A stretch of DNA of 64,000 nucleotides from Liriodendron chinense (taxonomy: Eukaryota > Streptophyta > Magnoliopsida > Magnoliales > Magnoliaceae): NCBI GenBank assembly GCA_003013855.2, contig ML058452.1, forward strand, positions 1,626,810-1,690,809, in the 5' to 3' direction. A program made the translations under genes and the position numbers. Below are positions 57,816 to 64,000 of this stretch, piece after piece (the first letter of the stretch is position 1; the number at the start of each line of letters is the position of its first letter). Under the pieces are notes generated by a model. That model did no database searches. It was not told the DNA's origin and saw only the letters and a program-made list of their open reading frames with translations.

Positions 57816-58308
57816 TGCTGGGAGAAGAAGTAACCTCAGATCAAATCAAACAAGCAATAGATAACGAAAAATGTAAATAGACATAGAAAACACACGATAT
57901 TTTACGTGAAAAATCATTGTGGGAAAAAAACCACGGCACAAATTAAAGAAACAATCAATCCACTATAACCAAAAGAAAGTTACAAGAGACGAAACAACTT
58001 ACAGTAGAAACCTTAGCTTTTCCTCAAAACCCTTGAATGGTCATTATAGTCTCTCCTTTTATTACCATAATCGCAATTACGAAGGTACTTGTATACTCCT
58101 GCACAAGATTAGGAAACAAATTCCATACTTAAACAAACTTACATGTTTCCACAGTTGGATTGATAGAACTCGATGACAAATCTCGGTCGAATCGAAAATG
58201 AGCAAAACATCACCGCTTGCAACAAGGATGAATTCAAGAAATGATAGAGGCACTGGTCGAACCAACAAAAGCCTTCTCTATACTATGATTAAAGGCACTC
58301 GATCAACA
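57816..58308 (-). repeat. Copia LTR (5' LTR in element orientation)
   Basis: Matches 33425-33934 at roughly 80%. Plus strand starts TGCTGGGAG and ends GATCAACA, followed by ATAAC. Confidence 0.88.
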
Positions 58309-58329
58309 ATAACAGCGAGTCTAAATCAG

Positions 58330-59400
58330 TGACCATAGTATTTGTGATATGGCTACCTATTTTCTTAACTATTGATTGGACAACTAAGATTAGTGATTTT
58401 GATGGGCATGGGGCTGTCGAAAGGTGGGACCATATGGTTTATATCAATGATTAAACTATTTATACTTTCATCATTATGGATCTTCCATATCCTCAGGCAT
58501 TTAGAGGTTAGGATCACCGGGACAAAGTGTTTTTCTACCAAAGATGGGCAATTGAAGTTGGGCACATGATGAATGGTCTAAATCAATAATCATATCATTT
58601 GTAGCATGTTTAATGGGGACCATCCATTACTTAGTGGTTGATTGGAAGAATAAGATCATCTCTGACCCAAGTGATTTTTTGAGGGGTGGGAAATCAAGGG
58701 TGAGACCACATGACATGTGATTTAGTTTACTATTGAACATTTCTAGAATGAACAATATGAACCATCCATTTCCCTGGATATTGAAAGGGCAATCAGGATT
58801 AATTATTTAGCAATATGAACTCTGGGGAGAGGTGGGCAATCAAGGGTGAGACACAAATGATGTATGGTCTAGAGTAACTATCAAACCATTTGCAGCATGA
58901 TCAATACAGACATTCAATTTTCTTGAGCATTGGATGGATGATCAAGTTAAAAAAAGTAAGATTTTTCCAATAGTGATGAACAATCAATGGTGGGACCCAC
59001 TGATGGATGATCTAGATGAATGATCAAACCATTTCTACTATGATCAATATGGTTCGTCTATTTCCCTAACCGTTGGATGGATGGGCAGATCATCCAATAA
59101 AAGTGAATTTTGCTGTAGTGATGGGCAATTAAGGGTGAGACCCATGTTCTAAATCAATGTTTAGATTATATATGAGCCGTCCATTTTCCTAATCTTTGAA
59201 TCGATGGTTAAGATCATCTGACGAAAGCGGCTTACATTGATGGGCAATCAACGGTGGAACCCACAATATGATCAATATGGACCATCCTTTTCCCTTTCCA
59301 TTGATGATCATTCATTCAAGTAATTGTTAAAAGGGGTAGGCAATCAAGGATGGACGCACAGGATGGTTGGTCTAGGTCAATGATCTGACCGTTTGATCCA
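58330..59400. repeat. Degenerate tandem array, about eight units of about 140 bp
   Basis: Each unit has, in order: ATGGACCATCCATTTTCCTA, TTGGATGGATGATxAAGATCAT, a GTGATTTT block, GATGGGCAATCAAGGGTG, GACCCACATGATG, GGTCTAxATCAATGATCAAAC and CATTTxTACTATGATCA. Units are 100-160 bp and diverged. No coding frame. Confidence 0.8.
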
Positions 59401-59702
59401 AACACAATGACAACAATTCCGACCAATTATAATAATCGGGTGTTGCAAAACTTGGTTACTCAAATATCTAGGCCAGCCGTATGCCCCCAATCCAAGCAGC
59501 ACTTACAAATCTAATGGTGATAATTTTTTTCACTTGTAACCGTACATCTAGTTAGCCCTTAGTGGATGACGTATGTTTTCAGGCTACATGTGGATTGAAT
59601 GATCCAATTCCGGGTCCATGATCTGGACGTTTTGAAATGAGGTCTGGTGTGGAACGTTCAAAGTGGGGGTGTGCATGCCTGCGGTTGGTCCTAGTCTACC
59701 AA

Positions 59703-60198
59703 AGAATTGCGTGTGACCCCGAGGACAGCAATATCTCTGTGACCGTGGCTGTGTGGGGTCCACAGAAATGTCTGTGAGAAATCCACTCCATCCATCTGTT
59801 TTTAAAGACTACAATAAGACAGTATTCTGAAAATCAGACATATCCAAAAACTTAGGTAGGACACACCAATCAATCAATGGGAACAACAACGTCCACGGTT
59901 GAAACCTTCCTGGATCTGACCATGATGTTTATATATCATCCAGACCGTTCATAGAATTATTAGCACTCAGATAAACTGTAAGAACAAATATCGTCATTGC
60001 AAAAAGCTCCTGTCATCTCTAGGCGTTCAATCCACACTGTTTAGTGTGTTATGGCCCACATGAGTTTTGGATCAGTCTTATTTTTATAATAATATACTAT
60101 TATGGTCTTTAAAAACAGATGGACGGAGTGGATTTCTCACGGACATCTCTATGAACCCCACACAGCCACTCTGTGCCAAGGGTCACAGGTAATCCGCT
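59703..60198. mobile_element. MITE-like inverted-repeat element (copy 5)
   Basis: Left GTGGCTGTGTGGGGTCCACA, AAATGTCTGTGAGAAATCC and ACTCCATCCATCTGTTTTTA match the right end reverse-complemented over about 70 bp, the longest inverted repeat of the set. Body as in other copies (GATCCAAAACTC-type blocks). Confidence 0.78.
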
Positions 60199-60837
60199 CT
60201 CGAGGGATGAGTTGTAACTCGCCAACGTAAAACGTACGAGTGATTTGGTGCATTCATATGGTGAGGCCCACAATGAAAAAAAATCTCTGGCCCAAAAACC
60301 CGGCTGTTCCAATCTAGATTAAATGCCTACTCCTGAAACTTCCCTATTGCCAGTCAAGGCTGAGTAAGCTCAAGTCGAACTCATGACAGCAGTGCTGAAA
60401 GGCACCATCTACCACTGAGCCATGAGTGGTACCCATCACGACATCCATGATAAAAAAAAAAATCAGTGTGTTTCGTAGCCCTTTACTTGGTGCCATGGAA
60501 ATCAACGATAAAAGGTAAAAATAATAATAATAATAAATAAATAAATAAAATTAAATTAAAAATAAAAAAAATAAAAAATCTGCAAACCCCCCGTAAAGGA
60601 AGGGTCCATTTTTTTAAGACGGTTTAGATAGTCGGAATTAACAAAACTGGCTAGGGTGGCTAAGTACACGTGATGTTGGGTTAGGATCATCATGCACATG
60701 TGCCACGTTGAGTCACGAAAACAGGCCGCACACCAGCGACTTTTGACGCCCGGAACCATCAACAGACAACAGGGCGGAAGCGGATTGGCAGGTGTACCGC
60801 ACACCAGCCAGCTCCCTGGTGTATTGACGTCACCAAG
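60199..60837. other. Spacer with AT-rich microsatellite
   Basis: AAT/AAAT repeats at about 60520-60580. No gene seen. Confidence 0.5.
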
Positions 60838-61262
60838 TTCTGTGGGCTCCACCATGAGGTTCTCGTTATATCCAAACCGTCTGTCCATTTTACGACATCC
60901 TTATAAAGGTTGAACCACAAATTAGACCGATCCAAAGATCAACTGGACCACATTGCAGAATGTAGTGGGAGATTGAATGTCTACCATTCATCCCTTCTTG
61001 GTAGTCACAGAAGTTTTGGATCAATCTTTGTTTTTACCCTTCATCCAGGTCCGTGTGATCTCATGAATAGTTTTGGATGGAAAATAAACATCATGGTGGC
61101 CCTGGGAATATTTTAATGGTGAGAATCATCGTCCCCACTGGCTTTTGTGGTGTGGTCCACTTGAGATTTGTATATTACTCATGTTTTGAATTATACCGTA
61201 AAATTATCTTATAAAATGGATGTACGGTGTAGGTATATCAAGTACACCATTGTGGTGAATAT
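60838..61262. mobile_element. MITE-like inverted-repeat element (copy 6)
   Basis: Starts GGGCTCCACCATGAGG and ends with the degenerate mirror around CACCATTGTGGTGA. Internal blocks GAAGTTTTGGATCAA, CTTCATCCAGGTCCGTGTGA, TTTGTGGTGTGGTCCACTTG are well kept. Ends less certain. Confidence 0.65.
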
Positions 61263-61682
61263 CTTCCAACATGTCATGGGTGTGCAACATCCAGCCTGTC
61301 CAATAAGTTGGGCCCACCATGAAGGCCACCTTAGGTCATCAGAAAGGCCACAATGTTATTTCGTTCTTTATAGGCGAGTATACATTATTTTCTATGGTGT
61401 GGCCCACCTATTAAGTATGGGGCTGAATTTTGCAGAAATTGATCCTCATGTTGGGGTCAACATATTGGACGGGATGGATGTTGAAGACACGTGATAGGTT
61501 GAAAGTTATCCACTGGGTGGACTGCAACTTATGGCCACATAAGGCCCACCCGTTGGATGTGAGCCGCCCTTAGTAAAAACGATGGAAAAAAGGTGGCGAC
61601 CAAACAAGCCATTGGATTTTCTGTACTGTACAAGTGCCCCAAGGGGGAAGGCGGCTTGGTGAATCCCGGATGCAGAGAGGTC

Positions 61683-62130
61683 AGTGGATCCCTTATATGG
61701 GTGCCACTATTATGTATTTTTCTTAAATCCACACCGTCCATCCATTTTGAAAACTCATTTTAGAGAATAATATTAATAATGAAGTACATCCAAATCTCAA
61801 GTGAACCATAATATGGGAAATAGTGGTAATCGACCATTAAAAAATTTTCTGAGATACAAAAGTTTTGGATCAAGCTGATATTTGTGTGGTCTCTTCATCC
61901 AACTCTTAGTAACCTTATCATCAGGTTGGATGTAAAATAAAAGTTTCATTTGGACCCGTGAAGTTTTTAATAGTGACGATTTAATGATAACTGTTTCTGT
62001 GCTATGGTCCACCTAAGATTTTAATCCGCTTCATTTTTGGAATCATGTCTTAATTTGAGCTTTCAAAATGGATGGATGGTGTGGATTAAGGAACATATAT
62101 CAAATTGGGCCCCACAGTCAGGGATCCACC
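61683..62130. mobile_element. MITE-like inverted-repeat element (copy 7), next to CRK-type promoter
   Basis: Left AGTGGATCCC...CCACACCGTCCATCCATTT, right end reverse-complemented GGGTGGATCCC...CCACACCATCCATCCATTT. Internal blocks as in the family. Its right end lies about 206 bp upstream of the next gene's ATG. Confidence 0.75.
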
Positions 62131-62200
62131 CAAACCGCGCCTCCCAAGGATCGCGTGAGCACAGAAAGCTCCCGCGTTATATCTCTTTATGTTTTTACCG

Positions 62201-62216
62201 TTTTTATATGTTGACT
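62201..62216 (+). promoter_or_regulatory. Possible TATA and W-box upstream of second CRK-type gene
   Basis: TTTTTATATG then TTGACT (W-box core, WRKY target) 120-135 bp before the ATG. CRK genes are often WRKY-responsive, but this is motif matching only. Confidence 0.3.
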
Positions 62217-62335
62217 CTTCCATACTCCATCGCTCTTCGTTTGTGCTTTCTTCCTAAACATAAGAATAGAAAGAACAGAAAAATAAAAACAGAATCGCTA
62301 GAAATCACAATTCGTCTGAAATTCATCTCAAGACC

Positions 62336-63154
62336 ATGCAAATCACAAACTCTCGTCTCTTCTCCTTCGCAATTTCTCTCCTTCTCTTCTCAAATCCCAC
62401 ATCTTCCGATCCCCAAACCAACCTCTTAATGGCGATCTGCGGCTCGAACAATGCAACCGACCCCTCCATCTTCTCTTCCAACCTCAATTCCGTCTTCGCC
62501 GAGCTGCGTTCCCAACTCAATTCTTCCCACTTTGCCATGGCTCAGCGCGCCCACACCGTCGAAATGGTTCAAGCCGTCACCCAGTGCCGGCACTACCTCT
62601 CTACCTCTGACTGCCTCTCCTGCTTCTCCACCGCCACCTCCGAGCTCCGAACCCGCTGCTTAAACAACACCGGAGCCGTCGCCATCTATGATGGTTGCTT
62701 CCTCCGTTACGACAGCGACAGCGCGGTATACTTCGACCAGTACACGCAGCAGTATACACTGCCCTGGAAAATCGGGTACTGTGGGAATCGCATGGATGAT
62801 GGTGGTGGTTTCGCTGAGACAGCCAGGGAGGTGTTGAGGGATCTATGCAGGGTGACACCGAGGATAGACGGGTTTTCTGCCGCTGTGAAGAGGGAGACGG
62901 TGGGTGGTAGAAGTGTATATGGTGTGGCCCAGTGCTTGTTGGCAGTGGGCGAGAATGGGTGTGTGGAATGCCTAAAGGGGGCATATGGGAATATAGAGAA
63001 GTGTATACCAAGTGCTGATGGGCGGTCTGTGGACAGTGGGTGTTTTCTGAGGTATTCAGACACAGCGTTCTTTGATGATGATCAGATGACAGATCTTGCG
63101 CCTTTCCTGAAAAGAGGCAATTTTTCTGAAGAACCTAATATTGTTCGCCAATGA
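62336..63154 (+). CDS. Secreted double-DUF26 protein (CRRSP-like), derived from a CRK first exon
   Basis: 272 codons from ATG 62336 to TGA 63152-63154. Signal peptide at residues 1-24 (hydrophobic FSFAISLLLF, then SNPTSS). First DUF26 at about 30-135 with C-X8-C-X2-C in QCRHYLSTSDCLSC; second at about 145-250 with QCLLAVGENGCVEC and GCFLRYSD. N-glycosylation sequons NNAT, NSS and NNT. DUF26 domains act in the apoplast, with some members binding mannose and having antifungal activity. In a CRK this exon splices at DxxPFLTG to a membrane exon; here the matching position reads AAAAGAGGCAAT without GT, and the frame runs on to a stop. So the product would be secreted and kinase-less. Alternatively it is a failing CRK. 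Confidence 0.85.
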   Translation: MQITNSRLFSFAISLLLFSNPTSSDPQTNLLMAICGSNNATDPSIFSSNLNSVFAELRSQLNSSHFAMAQRAHTVEMVQAVTQCRHYLSTSDCLSCFSTATSELRTRCLNNTGAVAIYDGCFLRYDSDSAVYFDQYTQQYTLPWKIGYCGNRMDDGGGFAETAREVLRDLCRVTPRIDGFSAAVKRETVGGRSVYGVAQCLLAVGENGCVECLKGAYGNIEKCIPSADGRSVDSGCFLRYSDTAFFDDDQMTDLAPFLKRGNFSEEPNIVRQ

Positions 63155-63913
63155 TCTTTGGGTGATGGACCATCTTATGCACAATCGCTGTCCAAAATGT
63201 CTTGGTTGATTTGAAGGGAAAACAAATGCAGGGGAAATTTCACAAACCATCCCATTTATTCTCTCTTTTTACCTGTATGTGCATGTCTTGATTGATTTTA
63301 ATGGCTGAGGTGGAACGATTTCAAGAAACTCCAGCAATAAAGCAGCTGAAACTGGAGGTAGCGTTGGAGCAGCTGCCTTTATCCTGATAATCATCGTCCT
63401 GTTCGCAATGCTTCGACGTTGTTAAAGGACTGATAACACTCGAAATAGTAAGAAATGAGCTGCATTTGCATCACTTCTCTTTACCTCTTCTTCTCTCCCT
63501 TGTCGACTCCTTGAGCCAATTCTCATTTACTGTTTCAATCTTGAAGAAATCTACAGCGCATGGGAAGTCCCAAAGAGTCCAACCAAAACAAGGCAACTCC
63601 CAAAACTTGGAAAGATAACCTCCCTTTCCTGATCCTATCTCTAACAGTACTATTCGCGGGGATGCATCAATATCCCCATTCTTACATACCCGAAATGGTT
63701 CAAACGGTTGTTTCGAATGATTTAGTGTCATCATCATCAAATTAAATGCCACAAACAATGAACAGAATTTTCATAGATACACACTCGGCCTCTATAATAC
63801 ATTTGATTTGCTATTGTTCATCACTTCATTTCTCATTCTGACTGCATCAAATTTCAAAGTTTTCTTCAACAAGCGAAATGTAAGCACAAACTCCTACACC
63901 CATGGTTTTGTAG
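63155..63913 (+). other. Former CRK intron region with transmembrane-exon remnant
   Basis: Holds the remnant described separately at 63327-63425; no other coding content. Open frames of 60 codons around 63560 lack family support. Confidence 0.5.
63327..63425 (+). pseudogene. Transmembrane-exon remnant of second CRK-type gene
   Basis: Reads NSSNKAAETGGSVGAAAFIL, then IIIVLFAMLRRC and TAA (63423-63425). This matches the linker plus membrane span of CRK exon 2. The phase it would need (2) does not match the upstream exon, and the TAA falls where the stop-transfer sequence should continue. Confidence 0.75.
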
Positions 63914-64000
63914 GAAGAATACTAGGGGCAACAGAACTGCGTGCTGCGGTGAATTTCCATTACAGAGATCTCAAATCTGTGACTGAAAATTTCAGTGAAG
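63914..64000 (+). CDS. First kinase exon of second CRK-type gene (partial at window edge)
   Basis: After the acceptor TTTTGTAG it reads RILGATELRAAVNFHYRDLK, SVTENFSE, the juxtamembrane region ahead of the kinase glycine loop, colinear with exon 3 of the upstream CRK and without its frameshift. The kinase presumably continues beyond the window. Whether it is still joined to the DUF26 exon is doubtful. Confidence 0.8.

Larger units (their letters stand above)
33425..58308 (-). mobile_element. Ty1/copia retrotransposon on minus strand, inflated by three nested insertions
   Basis: Both ends carry the same LTR (33425-33934 and 57816-58308) with exact ATAAC duplications outside (33420-33424 and 58309-58313). 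A tRNA-iMet-type primer site TGGTATTAGAGC (minus strand) adjoins the right LTR at 57802-57813. Reading right to left on the minus strand: gag, GAG-pre-integrase, integrase, RT, RNase H, the copia order. Insertions at 34555-45924, 46850-51368 and 51609-55829 account for about 20 kb; the core is about 4.8 kb, normal for copia. LTRs are only about 80% alike and every domain has stops, so it is the oldest layer. Confidence 0.93.

Noticed and set aside
63560..63745. 61-codon open frame with a hydrophobic stretch between CRK remnants
   Set aside because: No similarity to CRK exons, no splice context in phase, composition ordinary for intron sequence.

Overview
The window is nuclear DNA from a flowering plant. 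It holds two neighbouring plus-strand genes of the cysteine-rich receptor-like kinase (CRK, DUF26) family, spliced with long introns. The roughly 50 kb between them is almost entirely transposable-element DNA. A short inverted-repeat element carrying GGGCCCACC...GATGTATG ends is present in at least six copies; from memory I associate it with magnoliid genomes (Magnoliales/Laurales), but I could not check this.

Layout. 1-11551: the 3' part of a CRK gene (second DUF26 domain, transmembrane exon, five kinase exons). All splice sites can be placed, but there is an in-frame TAG in the DUF26 exon and a 1-bp frameshift in the first kinase exon. 12096-20546: a decayed chromodomain-bearing Ty3 element with both LTRs and a CTCTC target duplication, split by a 1.3-kb solo LTR. 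20547-27089: intergenic DNA with MITE-like elements, microsatellites and two LTR-like fragments. 27090 to about 32245: an LTR with SIRE-type features, itself split by a 3.2-kb solo LTR. 33425-58308: one old minus-strand Ty1/copia element (about 4.8 kb without insertions, ATAAC target duplication) inflated to 24.9 kb by three nested insertions: an 11.4-kb Tat-type Ty3 element (34555-45924), a 4.5-kb LTR-like insert (46850-51368) and a 4.2-kb solo LTR (51609-55829). 58330-59400: a degenerate tandem array of about 140-bp units. 59.7-62.1 kb: three more MITE copies. 62336-64000: the 5' part of a second CRK-type gene, whose first exon reads as a complete secreted double-DUF26 protein because the usual splice donor is missing; a transmembrane remnant with a stop and the first kinase exon follow.

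Function. CRKs are plasma-membrane receptor kinases with two apoplastic DUF26 domains (C-X8-C-X2-C) and a cytosolic Ser/Thr kinase, usually in tandem clusters and linked to stress and defence. Here the upstream copy looks recently disabled, and the downstream copy looks like it is becoming, or has become, a kinase-less secreted protein (CRRSP-like). The transposons record a clear order of insertion: the copia LTRs are most diverged, the chromovirus LTRs roughly 90% alike, and the Tat LTR segments about 97% alike, so Tat is youngest. I found no RNA genes, CRISPR arrays or bacterial-type operons, and nothing I would call a wholly new system. The most interesting items are the CRK-to-secreted-protein change, a GC-AG intron with a stop-guarded acceptor, and the Tat element with an antisense coiled-coil frame and a truncated, promoterless 3' LTR.
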